Origin: Bin16 sp965206315
Lineage (GTDB): Bacteria; Chloroflexota; Dehalococcoidia; Lucifugimonadales; Australimonadaceae
Assembly (NCBI GenBank): GCA_965206315.1
Contig: OZ242210.1
Coordinates: 1,550,001 to 1,614,000, forward strand
Length of the DNA stretch: 64,000 nucleotides
Reading direction: 5' to 3'
Part shown: in pieces, positions 1 to 7,921 of the stretch
How positions within the stretch are numbered: the first letter of the stretch is position 1
Layout of the letters: each line of letters opens with the position of its first letter
Notes under the pieces: model-generated
What the model saw: the letters and a program-made list of their open reading frames with translations, nothing else
Databases searched by the model: none
What the model was told of the DNA's origin: nothing
Translations under genes and position numbers: made by a program

Positions 1-655
1 TGAGCGTGAGGCTGAGGGCGGGTTCGTCCATCTGCACCCATTCCGCGCCTGCCTCTGCCAGCCGCTTGAGGATGCTCTCGTAGACGTCCACGAGTCCTTC
101 GAGCAGCACGAGCGGGTCGAACGAAGGGTCGTCCGACTTGGAAAGCAGCAGGTAGGTCACCGGGCCGACGAGGACGGGGCGGGTGTGGATGCCGAGTTCC
201 TTCGCCTCCAGGAACTCGTCGACGGGCTTGGTCGAGCGCAGGGAGAAGACCTGGCTCCGGTTTATCTCAGGGACGATGTAGTGGTAATTCGTGTCGAACC
301 ACTTGGTCATCTCCATGGCGGAGACGCCGGGGCGCTCTTCGGAGGCGGTGCGGCCACGCCCCATGGCGAAATAGGTGTCGAGGCCGACCTCACCCTCGGA
401 AGCTTCATAGCGTTCGGGTATCGCTCCGACCATGACGCTCGTGTCGAGGACGTGGTCGTAGAACGAGAAGTCGTTAGAGGGGATGTGAGCGATGCCGGCC
501 TTGCGCTGGAGGGCCCAATGCGTCCGGCGTATGGCGGCGGCGCGTTGCTGCAGTTCCTGTTCGTCTATCTTGCCGGCCCAGTACGCCTCGACGGCCCATT
601 TGAGTTCGCGTTTCGCGCCGATCCGAGGGAACCCGAGATTGGTTGACGTAGCCAA
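1..655 (-). CDS. metE: MetE, cobalamin-independent methionine synthase, N-terminal part (runs off window)
   Basis: The frame reads TNLGFPRIGAKRELKWAVE near its start, then WALQRKAGIAHIPSNDFSFY and DTSVMVGAIPERY, which are hallmark blocks of the MetE N-terminal domain. MetE moves a methyl group from methyl-tetrahydropteroyl-triglutamate to homocysteine without B12, in the cytoplasm. The family is about 750 residues; only about 218 codons lie here, and the zinc-binding catalytic domain is outside the window. No ATG fits: the first plausible start is TTG at 655, preceded by GAGGAGAG on the minus strand. A separate promoter lies about 110 bases upstream. No metJ-like gene and no recognisable B12 or SAM riboswitch is seen in the leader. 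Confidence 0.9.
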   Translation of the reverse strand, partial: MATSTNLGFPRIGAKRELKWAVEAYWAGKIDEQELQQRAAAIRRTHWALQRKAGIAHIPSNDFSFYDHVLDTSVMVGAIPERYEASEGEVGLDTYFAMGRGRTASEERPGVSAMEMTKWFDTNYHYIVPEINRSQVFSLRSTKPVDEFLEAKELGIHTRPVLVGPVTYLLLSKSDDPSFDPLVLLEGLVDVYESILKRLAEAGAEWVQMDEPALSLTL

Positions 656-759
656 GTCGCTCTCCTCTGCCGAAAACAGGAAGATTCAAACCCACAATGG
701 ATGCGGAACCGGTGGGAAGATTCCTGCGATGTTAGTCGCCGGGGGATGACGCAGCCGTC

Positions 760-789
760 ATTGTACCGTGCGCAGGGGTGCGGACTCAA
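760..789 (-). promoter_or_regulatory. Putative promoter of metE
   Basis: On the minus strand TTGAGT (789-784) and TACAAT (765-760) are separated by 18 bases. Initiation near 753 would give a leader of about 100 nt before the TTG start of metE. A small palindrome, TGACGgctgCGTCA, lies at 747-760, overlapping the end of the -10 box and the expected start point, and could be an operator. This is inferred from spacing and consensus only. Confidence 0.5.
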
Positions 790-848
790 CGCCTGACAGG
801 CGTGCAGCGGGCACGGTTCGCCGGAACGCTTCGGGTATTCCGTTCGGC

Positions 849-2033
849 TTAGTTCGCGTCGAGCCTGAAGAACTCGATGGCGTTGCCGCAGGTCATCTTG
901 TAACGCACCTCTTCGGGGGCGCCCTCGAACGCTCGGTCGAGGATCTTCAACGAGTCGGGCCAGTCCGATTCCTGGTGCGGGAAGTCGGAGCCCCAGATGA
1001 GGTTGTCCACGTTCAACTGGTCGCGCGCCAGCACGCCCACCCGGTCGTACTGGAAGCCCCAGAGCGTGTGCTCCAGCAGATACTCGCTCGGCGGGCGCGA
1101 CAGCGGCTTGAAGCCCAACTGGTTCTCCGCCCAGTACCGGTTCCGCTCGTACCGGATGTCGGCGCTCTGCAGGAAGAACGGTATCCAGCCGATCTGGTTC
1201 TCGGCGAAGAGTATCTTGAGCGAGGGGAAGCGGTCGAAGAGACCGGACAGCGTCCACTGCACGGCGGGCATCGCGCCGCTGCCCTTGATAGGGCTGAACC
1301 GCGCCATCTGCTCCGGGAAACTGCGCCCCGGAGCCTCGAGTTCCTTCAGCAGTTCGGGTGTGGCCCTGGGGTAGTCCAGGAAGGGGCCCTTGCCGGTGCG
1401 TTCGATGTCCACGTGGACGGTCACCGGCATGTCGAGGTCGAGCGCCGTCTCCCAGAACCGGTCGTCCTCGGTGGACGGGTACTGCTTGCCGGACGGGAAG
1501 TCCTGCAGCATGATCGCCTTCGCGCCGATCTCCTTGCAGTGCTTCAGCTCATCGATATGGGCGTCCAGGTCCTCGATGATGGGCATGATCGTCACGCCGA
1601 TGAGACGGTCCGGGTTCTCGGCGCAGTAGTCCTGGATGAGCCAGTCGTTGTACGCCCGGACGATGCTCAGGTACGCCTCGTTGTCGTCCACCATCCGCCA
1701 CATCCTCGGGCCGGTGGCCTGCGCGGGGAACAGCACCTCGGCGTCCACGCCGTCTATGTCCTGCTCCTGCATGCGTTGCTGGGGGGAGCCCGTTCCGGGC
1801 GTCCCCTCGTACTTCACACCGGACGGCAGGTAGTGCTCACGTCCTCTGCCGCCGTAGAGGTCGGCCGGGTTCGCCTTGCGCGTCTGCTTGCCGTCGATGA
1901 ACCAGGCGTCGGTGTCGTCGTCGATACGTACGAGCTTGGGCGCGCGGTCGCGGTGCTGCTCGGGGACGCGAGGCGTCCAGTTCGCGGTGTCGACCTCCAT
2001 GTGGGAGTCGCCGGAGATGTAGTGGTAGTTCAT
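849..2033 (-). CDS. Amidohydrolase-2 family (PF04909) metal-dependent hydrolase or decarboxylase
   Basis: This 394-residue protein begins MNYHYISGDSHMEVD; the D9-x-H11 pair is the first metal ligand motif of the PF04909 TIM barrel. Later landmarks are a His in MPVTVHVDIERT and the late Asp block WGSDFPHQESDWPDS near residue 355. The family includes aromatic acid decarboxylases and lactone hydrolases, and the substrate cannot be read from sequence. The protein is likely soluble, with no signal peptide. It is one of four PF04909 paralogues in the window, each starting with a similar D-x-H block. The gene stands alone, with about 110 bases to the next gene on the same strand. Confidence 0.85.
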   Translation of the reverse strand: MNYHYISGDSHMEVDTANWTPRVPEQHRDRAPKLVRIDDDTDAWFIDGKQTRKANPADLYGGRGREHYLPSGVKYEGTPGTGSPQQRMQEQDIDGVDAEVLFPAQATGPRMWRMVDDNEAYLSIVRAYNDWLIQDYCAENPDRLIGVTIMPIIEDLDAHIDELKHCKEIGAKAIMLQDFPSGKQYPSTEDDRFWETALDLDMPVTVHVDIERTGKGPFLDYPRATPELLKELEAPGRSFPEQMARFSPIKGSGAMPAVQWTLSGLFDRFPSLKILFAENQIGWIPFFLQSADIRYERNRYWAENQLGFKPLSRPPSEYLLEHTLWGFQYDRVGVLARDQLNVDNLIWGSDFPHQESDWPDSLKILDRAFEGAPEEVRYKMTCGNAIEFFRLDAN

Positions 2034-2144
2034 TCGACCGCCTCCTGCAGATGGCGTTCACGCGTGTCTTTCACAAGCGGGTATTCTACCGTCCGCGCGC
2101 CCTTGCGTACCATGTAAAACCGTGCGCGCGGAGGATGCCGCGCA

Positions 2145-3428
2145 CTAGTGCCGGCGATGCTGCCCCTTGCGCGGGTCGCCTGTGGCAGCCACGTAGAACA
2201 CCCATGTGCCCGCCAGGAGAACTGCCGCGACGAGGAACCCTCCGTCGAAGCCGATCCTGTCTGCGATCAGGAACCCCGCGAACGGGCCCAACGCTGCTCC
2301 CATGTCCAGCCAGGTCGAGTACCTGCCCATCACGGCGGCGCGTGTCGAACTGGTCGACGTTTCGCCGATAGCCGCGTCCAGCGCCGTGTTCACTCCCACT
2401 GCTGCGACGAACAGCACCGGTATGGCAATAACCACGGCGACCACGGAGTCGGATGCGACCATCATGGCCAGAGCGGCAACCATTACGGCCATCCCGCAGG
2501 CGATGAACATCCGCCTGCCGACACGGTCCGACAGATACCCCATCGCCACGCCAAGGCTGATCTCAGAGAGCCATCTGAAACCGACCAGCAGGCCTGCGAG
2601 CGTCACCACGGCGAACGCCCCACCGAGCACCCTGTCGTTATCGTCAGCGAACCCGGCGAGGTAGGGCGCCAGGGTAGCGATAGCCAGTCCGTTCGCCCCG
2701 AACGCGGTGGCGAAGCGCATCAGGCTGATGGAAAGGAGCGGGAGACGTAGTTTCCGACCGTATCCGGGCAGCCGGGATATCGCGAGGTCCCAGGCATTCA
2801 GGCGGTCTCGAAAGCCTTCCACGGAGGAGCGGACGCGCTCAGGCCTGAGGTCGGGTATCCGGGTGGCGATGAGTACGCCGACCAGTCCGATGACAGCGAG
2901 GGCTGTGAACGTCACCTCTCTCGAAGTGAGATGGAAGAGCATCGCGCCCGCGGTGACGGCGACGAAACTGCCGAACCGTTGCCCGGAGTTGAACAGCCCC
3001 ATCATCCTGCCTCGTATGTCGGACGTACCGACTCCGAACGCGGTCAGGTGCGCGGCAAGTCGCATGAACGAGTACGAGACTCCCCAGACAGCGCGCGCCA
3101 GCAGCAGCATGGCAACGCCGTTCCCCAGGCCGTATGCGAGCGTCGACAGGGCGCCGGCGGCGATGGAAACGACGAACGGCCAGCGCACGCCGAGCCGCTG
3201 GTAGACGAAGGCAGCGAACGAGTTGCTCACCAGGCGGATGAAGCGGTTGATGCTGAGCGCAAGACCGATCCAGAACGATGCCGCGAGGCCGAGCTGCTCG
3301 TGGACGCCGAACTCGATCGCTGCGACCGGCAGCACGACGTACATCAGCGAGTCACCCATGATGACCACGCCCGTTGGGGAGACGGCGTAGACCATCTCAG
3401 CAGGGGCGATCCTTCTCATGCGTATCAT
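2145..3428 (-). CDS. Major facilitator superfamily transporter
   Basis: A 427-residue, strongly hydrophobic protein with about twelve predicted membrane segments. The loop motif GYLSDRVGRRMF (second half) matches the MFS signature G-x-x-x-D-R-x-G-R-R, and the first half carries VYQRLGVRWPF in the equivalent loop. Members are proton-driven exporters or uptake carriers in the cytoplasmic membrane; the substrate is unknown. ATG 3428 was chosen because AGGAAGAG lies upstream; a second ATG at 3420 is possible. A long open frame continues upstream of 3428 but overlaps the divergent EVE gene and has no family match. The gene is divergent from the EVE-domain gene with about 96 bases between them. Confidence 0.85.
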   Translation of the reverse strand: MIRMRRIAPAEMVYAVSPTGVVIMGDSLMYVVLPVAAIEFGVHEQLGLAASFWIGLALSINRFIRLVSNSFAAFVYQRLGVRWPFVVSIAAGALSTLAYGLGNGVAMLLLARAVWGVSYSFMRLAAHLTAFGVGTSDIRGRMMGLFNSGQRFGSFVAVTAGAMLFHLTSREVTFTALAVIGLVGVLIATRIPDLRPERVRSSVEGFRDRLNAWDLAISRLPGYGRKLRLPLLSISLMRFATAFGANGLAIATLAPYLAGFADDNDRVLGGAFAVVTLAGLLVGFRWLSEISLGVAMGYLSDRVGRRMFIACGMAVMVAALAMMVASDSVVAVVIAIPVLFVAAVGVNTALDAAIGETSTSSTRAAVMGRYSTWLDMGAALGPFAGFLIADRIGFDGGFLVAAVLLAGTWVFYVAATGDPRKGQHRRH

Positions 3429-3512
3429 CGGGGCGTCTCTTCCTGATCCCTCATCGTCTGCTTTGCGTCCGGCCCATGGGGGCAGCCTGCCTGAGGCGGA
3501 CCAGGCGCATGG

Positions 3513-3518
3513 TAGTAT
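3513..3518 (+). promoter_or_regulatory. -10 element of a likely leaderless transcript
   Basis: TAGTAT lies exactly six bases upstream of the GTG start at 3525, and no ribosome binding site is present. Transcription would begin at or next to the start codon. The same geometry (TATACT, six bases, ATG) recurs at 47795. Confidence 0.45.
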
Positions 3519-3524
3519 GGGAGC

Positions 3525-4067
3525 GTGGCGAACGCACCGCGCAACTACTGGATGGTCTCCGTCTGGCCGGAATACTTCGACGCGTGCGCAGAGAAGGACT
3601 TCTCGGTGCTCGCGATGGGGCGTCAGCAGCGGCGGCGCGTACAGCGGATGGAGATAGGCGACCGCGTGCTGTTCTACGTGACGCACCGGCTGGTGTTCGG
3701 CGCTATCGCGTCCATATCGGGCACGCACTACGAGGACAAGACGCCCCTCTGGCCCGATTTCGAAGGGCACGACCCGTTGGCGTGGCGCGTGAAGACGAAG
3801 CCGGACGTCGTGCCGGACGCCGACCACGTGCTGGATGCGCGGCTCATCGCCCCGCGGATGGAGTACGTGAAGCGCTGGCCGCCGGAGGACTGGCCACTGG
3901 CTTTCCAGGGTCTGCTGCACCTCATCCCCAAGCGGGATTTCCAGCTGATCGAGCACGAGATGCGGCGGGGCCGACGGCGTCCGGACGTCTCCTTCGTCCC
4001 TGACCCGAGGCACGGCCCGAACGCTCGCGAGGCGCAGTACGCTGGCAGGCCGGGAGAGAACGCCTGA
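3525..4067 (+). CDS. EVE domain-containing protein (PUA-like fold)
   Basis: The 180-residue protein starts MANAPRNYWMVSVWPEYF and has GRQQRRRVQRMEIGDRVLFYV followed by YVTHRLVFGAIASIS, the typical layout of EVE domains (NYW...GD...Y). EVE proteins bind modified bases in DNA or RNA and often sit near restriction or translation genes; here the binding target is unknown. The start is GTG with no Shine-Dalgarno sequence, and a TAGTAT box six bases upstream suggests a leaderless mRNA. The gene ends one base before fabI, so the two are probably co-transcribed. The protein is cytoplasmic, with no membrane segment. Confidence 0.8.
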   Translation: MANAPRNYWMVSVWPEYFDACAEKDFSVLAMGRQQRRRVQRMEIGDRVLFYVTHRLVFGAIASISGTHYEDKTPLWPDFEGHDPLAWRVKTKPDVVPDADHVLDARLIAPRMEYVKRWPPEDWPLAFQGLLHLIPKRDFQLIEHEMRRGRRRPDVSFVPDPRHGPNAREAQYAGRPGENA

Positions 4068-4068
4068 G

Positions 4069-4842
4069 ATGGCGGTTGCGATAGACCTTTCCGGTCGCAG
4101 CGCCGTGGTGTTCGGTGTGGCGAACCAGCGAAGCATCGCGTGGGCCATCGCCCGGCATCTGCACGCGGCCGGCGCGAATCTCACCGTCACCTACCAGAAC
4201 GAGCGCATGGGGCGCTCCGTGCTCGGCCTCGTCGAGGGAATGGAGCGGACGCAGGCCGTGGAGTGCGACGTGCTGGACGAGGCTTCAGTCACCGCCGCGG
4301 TGGATGCTGCTGCATCGGTTGCGCCGCTCGGCGTCGCCGTACACAGCGTGGCGTTCGCGAACCGGGACGACCTCGAAGGGGCGTTCTCCAGGACCGGCAT
4401 GGACGGCTTTCGCACTGCACTGGAGGTGAGCGCCTACTCGCTGTTGCCGGTGGCGCGCGCCGCCGCCGCAAAGATGGACGACGGGGGGAGCATCCTCACG
4501 CTCACGTTCCACGCCGCGGACAAGGTGTACCCCGGCTACAACGTCATGGGCGTGGCGAAGGCGGCGCTGGAGAACGAGGTGAAGCAACTCGCGGCGGAGT
4601 ACGGCGTGCTCGGCGTTCGCGTGAACGCGATATCGGCGGGGCCGCTCAACACGCTGGCTGCTCGCGGCATCTCCGGCTTCACGGACATGCACGAGATACA
4701 CGCGAGCCGCTCGCCGCTGAAGCGCAACATCACACAGGAGGAGGTCGGCGCGGCGGCGCTCTTCCTCGCGAGCCCACTCGCCTCGGGCATCACCGGTCAC
4801 GTCCTCTACGTGGACGCCGGCTACAACGTGATGGGCGTGTAG
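4069..4842 (+). CDS. fabI: FabI-type enoyl-ACP reductase
   Basis: This 257-residue SDR-fold protein has the FabI dinucleotide site GVANQRSIAWAIA, the block HSVAFANRDDL and SAYSLLPVARAA. Its catalytic Tyr157-x6-Lys164 sits in GYNVMGVAKAAL, followed by ISAGPLNTLAARGI. FabI reduces trans-2-enoyl-ACP with NAD(P)H as the last step of fatty-acid elongation. The companion Tyr usually found ten residues before the catalytic Tyr is Phe147 here (LTFHAADK instead of LTYLG), and the usual Arg in the AGP(M/I)RTLA loop is Asn. It may therefore be a divergent paralogue rather than the housekeeping enzyme. It starts one base after the EVE gene stop. Confidence 0.8.
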   Translation: MAVAIDLSGRSAVVFGVANQRSIAWAIARHLHAAGANLTVTYQNERMGRSVLGLVEGMERTQAVECDVLDEASVTAAVDAAASVAPLGVAVHSVAFANRDDLEGAFSRTGMDGFRTALEVSAYSLLPVARAAAAKMDDGGSILTLTFHAADKVYPGYNVMGVAKAALENEVKQLAAEYGVLGVRVNAISAGPLNTLAARGISGFTDMHEIHASRSPLKRNITQEEVGAAALFLASPLASGITGHVLYVDAGYNVMGV

Positions 4843-4997
4843 CGCGCCTGCTTCTTCGTGACCTTTGCTTAACCTCGAGCGGGTGTGACATCCGCTCCTT
4901 ACGCAGACCTCCGTCCCCGCGCTATGCTGGCGACATGGCGGGAGGTCCGGTCGGCGGTTTAGCGCCCTGCGGGCGAAGCCCACGAGACGTGATCGGG

Positions 4998-5100
4998 AAA
5001 AGCGACACAATGCGACACTTTTCAGAAAACACCCGCCTGCTCCACTCCTGGCACGCTCTTCTTTAGGAGTGAACGGGCTGTCGCATTCTGTGTGATTCCG
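4998..5100. repeat. Nested inverted-repeat element in a 386-bp gene-free stretch
   Basis: The 4843-5228 gap contains no convincing gene. It holds an outer near-perfect inverted repeat, ACACAATGCGACA (5005-5017) against TGTCGCATTCTGTGT (5079-5093). Inside it is CACTCCT (5043-5049) against AGGAGTG (5065-5071), plus short CCCG/CGGG pairing between. The arms could fold into one long branched stem, as in a miniature mobile element remnant or a structured RNA. Further downstream are small palindromes around 5105 (GCATCgatGATGC) and 5127. Confidence 0.5.
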
Positions 5101-5192
5101 TCCGCATCGATGATGCACTCTGTCCGTATGGACGTTGCGCTCTGTCGCGTCGCACATCCCCCGTCTACCCCGCTTCGCCCCCGCGCAGGGAC

Positions 5193-5198
5193 TACAAT
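5193..5198 (+). promoter_or_regulatory. Possible -10 box for the CoA-transferase gene
   Basis: TACAAT lies 31 bases upstream of the ATG at 5229 and matches the -10 consensus well. No good -35 box is visible at the right distance. Confidence 0.35.
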
Positions 5199-5228
5199 CC
5201 CGCTGTCTTGTCTTCAGGGAGGTGTGCC

Positions 5229-6434
5229 ATGCCCGGCCCGCTCGAAGGGATACGCGTTGTCGACCTCACCCGCATCCTCGCTGGCCCCTATTGCACGATG
5301 ATCCTCGCCGATCTCGGCGCGGATGTCGTGAAGATAGAGCAGCCGGGAGGCGACCAGGCGCGCCGCAACGGTCCGTTCTTCCTGGGCAGGGACGGCAAGG
5401 AGCGCAGCACCTACTTCACCAGCGTCAACCGGGGCAAGCGCAGCATCGTCATCGACCTCAAGAACCCGGAGGGCAGGAAGACGTTCCTGCGGCTGGTGGA
5501 CGGCGCGGACGTTGTGACGGAGAACTTCCGTCCGGGGACGATGACCAACCTGGGCGTGGACTACGCGACGTTGAGCGCACGCAATCCCCGGCTGATCATG
5601 GCGTCGGTGTCCGGTTTCGGGCAGAACGGCCCGTACGCCAAACGCGCGGCGCTGGACGTGATCGTGCAGGCGATGGGCGGGATACTGAGCATCACTGGTG
5701 AAGAGGGCGGCGGACCGGTGCGTCCCGGCGTGAGCATGGGAGACATCACCGCCGCGCTGTTCACCACGATCGGCGTGCTCTCCGCCATTGTGGAGCGCGA
5801 TCGCTCCGGCCTCGGCCAGCACATCGACATGTCGATGCTGGACTGCCAGGCGGCGATACTGGAGAACCCGCTGATGCGCTACTTCGCCGTTGGCGAGATG
5901 CCGGAGCGCATCGGCACGCGGCACCCGGTCAATGCGCCGGTGCAGGCGCTGCCGACGAGGGACGGCTACGTGGCGGTCTCGGCGTCGGACGGTCCCACCG
6001 GCCACTGGGGACGGTTCGCCGCGCTGATCGGCAAGCCCGAACTGGCCGAAGACGAGCGCTTCACGTCCGGCTGGCTGCGGCGGGTGAACTACGACGAGTT
6101 GCGCCCCCACCTGGAGTCGGCTTTTGCCCAACGCACGACCCACGAGTGGGTGGACCTGCTGGCCCAAGCGGGCATCGCGGTCGGCCCCGTGCAGGACGTC
6201 TCGCAGGTGGCCGTCGACCCGCAGCTGAACTTCCGTGGAATGTTCGTTGAAGCAGAGGCGCCACAGGTGGGGCCGGTGACGTTCACGAACACGCCGGTGA
6301 AGCACTCGCGCACGCCGGGCGGCGTGCGGCGGGGAGCGCCGGAGCTGGGTGAGCATACCGATGCGGTACTTGCCGAGGCGGGGGTTGGCGCAGAGCGGGT
6401 AGCCGCACTTCGCGCATCCGACGCGGTGGCGTAG
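5229..6434 (+). CDS. CaiB/BaiF family (class III) CoA-transferase
   Basis: A 401-residue protein of the usual family length, starting MPGPLEGIRVVDLTRILAGP. It has GADVVKIEQPGGD near residues 30-42, NRGKRSIVIDLK near 68-78, and the catalytic Asp172 in SMGDITAALF, the position that forms the acyl-aspartyl anhydride in formyl-CoA transferase. The end carries LGEHTDAVL. Class III enzymes move CoA between carboxylic acids; donor and acceptor are not deducible. ATG 5229 follows AGGGAGG with good spacing. A NUDIX hydrolase gene follows 15 bases later, so the two may be one operon. Confidence 0.88.
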   Translation: MPGPLEGIRVVDLTRILAGPYCTMILADLGADVVKIEQPGGDQARRNGPFFLGRDGKERSTYFTSVNRGKRSIVIDLKNPEGRKTFLRLVDGADVVTENFRPGTMTNLGVDYATLSARNPRLIMASVSGFGQNGPYAKRAALDVIVQAMGGILSITGEEGGGPVRPGVSMGDITAALFTTIGVLSAIVERDRSGLGQHIDMSMLDCQAAILENPLMRYFAVGEMPERIGTRHPVNAPVQALPTRDGYVAVSASDGPTGHWGRFAALIGKPELAEDERFTSGWLRRVNYDELRPHLESAFAQRTTHEWVDLLAQAGIAVGPVQDVSQVAVDPQLNFRGMFVEAEAPQVGPVTFTNTPVKHSRTPGGVRRGAPELGEHTDAVLAEAGVGAERVAALRASDAVA

Positions 6435-6449
6435 GGAGGAGTTGATGTC

Positions 6450-7049
6450 ATGAGTCCACCTGTCTACTGCCCGCAGTGCGGCTCGGTGCTCGGTGCGAAG
6501 GTCGACGGAGGCCGTGAGCGGCCTGCGTGCCATGCGGACGGTTGCGGGTTCCTGCACTTCGGCGAGTCGTCGATCGGCTGCGGGGGCGTCGTCATCCGGG
6601 ACGGCAGGGCGCTCCTCATCCAGCGGGGGCTTAATCCCGGCCGCGGGAACTGGCAGATACCGGGCGGATACGTCGAGGCAGACGAGGCGCTCCCTTCCGC
6701 AGTGGAGCGCGAGGTGCTTGAGGAGGCGGGGATCGTCGCCAAGGTGCGGGAGGTGATCGGCTTCAGGCACTCCGCGAGCACACCGGAACGTCCGGTGGCC
6801 AATCTCTACGTCGTCTTCCACTTGGAGTGGATATCGGGAGAACCACGAGCGGATGGTGTCGAATCGCTCGAGGCGGGGTTCTATTCCATGCCGGAGCTCG
6901 AAGAGAAGATGGGGATGCAGGCGATGTCGCTATGGGCGATCAAGCTTGCGCTCGCTGCAGGGGACGGCGGCGGGTTCGTGTCTCACCAGGACTCGTTCCA
7001 GATGCGCCCCGGCTGGTCGGTGTTCGGGGTCCCGTCGGTGGGCGCCTAG
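6450..7049 (+). CDS. NUDIX hydrolase with N-terminal zinc ribbon
   Basis: The 199-residue protein has a four-Cys zinc ribbon (C7, C10, C27, C32) followed by a complete Nudix box at residues 73-95 (G-x5-E, then REVLEEAGI), with the metal-binding Glu residues intact. Similar zinc-ribbon NUDIX proteins act on ADP-ribose, NADH-like or nucleoside diphosphate compounds; the exact substrate is open. It is cytoplasmic. The ATG follows GGGAGGAG with suitable spacing. Its TAG stop overlaps the stop of the convergent tatD-like gene in a shared CTAG, so the two coding regions overlap by four bases at their 3' ends. Confidence 0.88.
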   Translation: MSPPVYCPQCGSVLGAKVDGGRERPACHADGCGFLHFGESSIGCGGVVIRDGRALLIQRGLNPGRGNWQIPGGYVEADEALPSAVEREVLEEAGIVAKVREVIGFRHSASTPERPVANLYVVFHLEWISGEPRADGVESLEAGFYSMPELEEKMGMQAMSLWAIKLALAAGDGGGFVSHQDSFQMRPGWSVFGVPSVGA

Positions 7050-7876
7050 CCGGCGTTCTGCAGCACGCTCTCGTCGATGCGACCACGCAGCATCCGCAGG
7101 TAGTTGGCGGTCGTAACCTCGGCGACGGTCTCGACGTCGGTGCGCTGGAGCTCGGCGAGTTTCTCCGCTACCTGCGGGAGATGCCACGGCTCCGTGCGGC
7201 GGATAGGGTTCTTCTTGAACGGCTGCGGGTAGGAGTCGGTCTCGATGACGATGCGGTCCAGTGGGATGTGCTCCGCGGCGGCCTGCAGTTCCGGTATGCG
7301 GAGCAACGGCTTGGCGAGGGAGATGTAGAAGCCAAGGTCGATGACGCGCTCGGCCAGTTGCAGATCACCCTGGAAGTAGTGCCACGCGCCGCCGACCTCG
7401 CCCGCGCCCTCCTCCCTGAGCAGGCGGAGGGTGTCGTCGTCGGCCTCGCGGGAGTGGGTCACGAGGGGCAGGCCGAACTCCCGCGCCAGCCGTATCTGCC
7501 GGCGGAACGCGTCCTGCTGCACGTCGTAGGCTGGTGAGTGCGGCATGTAATCGAGCCCTGTCTCGCTCCACTCGACAACCCTCGGATGGCTGGCGAGATG
7601 CCGCAGTTCGGCGACGGCGCGGTCGTCCACCCAGGCCGTGAGGTCGGCGGGGTGCAGGCCGACGCCCGCGTAGACGATGGGGTGGGCATCGGCGAGCGTC
7701 TGCACGCGCCGGCAGGAGTCCAGGGTGACCCCCGCTGCTATAATCAACCCCACGTTGGCCTCTCGTGCCCTGTCGAGCAGCGGGCCGATATCTTCGGAAG
7801 CGAACTGGTCTATGTGCGTGTGCCCGTCGATCAGTGGGCGGTCGCTCCGGGAATCCTGGGTTGCGGGTGCCTGCAT
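7046..7876 (-). CDS. TatD family metal-dependent hydrolase
   Basis: A 276-residue TIM-barrel protein with all expected metal-site blocks: H19-x-H21 in IDGHTHID, E105 in WSETGLDY, H141 in VTHSREADDD, H166 in AWHYFQG and D214 in VIETDSYPQ. TatD proteins are cytoplasmic DNases or phosphoesterases linked to DNA repair and quality control. The usual H-x-F-S-G block is HYFQG here. The start is ATG 7876. The gene is divergent from the YbhN-type membrane protein, with only 45 bases between, so the promoters must be back to back. It is convergent with and overlaps the NUDIX gene by four bases. Confidence 0.88.
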   Translation of the reverse strand: MQAPATQDSRSDRPLIDGHTHIDQFASEDIGPLLDRAREANVGLIIAAGVTLDSCRRVQTLADAHPIVYAGVGLHPADLTAWVDDRAVAELRHLASHPRVVEWSETGLDYMPHSPAYDVQQDAFRRQIRLAREFGLPLVTHSREADDDTLRLLREEGAGEVGGAWHYFQGDLQLAERVIDLGFYISLAKPLLRIPELQAAAEHIPLDRIVIETDSYPQPFKKNPIRRTEPWHLPQVAEKLAELQRTDVETVAEVTTANYLRMLRGRIDESVLQNAG

Positions 7877-7921
7877 GGACGGATTGTAGACGATGAAGGC
7901 TGAGGGAGGAGAACGGTCTTC

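Noticed and set aside
187..646. Plus-strand frame opposite metE
   Set aside because: Antisense shadow of the conserved MetE coding sequence with no motif.
656..848. Possible B12 or SAM riboswitch before metE
   Set aside because: No B12-box, no GCCACTG core and no SAM-type conserved stems were visible; only a promoter and a small palindrome are supported.
2145..4190. 681-residue version of the MFS protein
   Set aside because: The extra N-terminal 250 residues are antisense to the EVE gene and show no membrane or domain pattern; ATG 3428 gives a normal MFS length.
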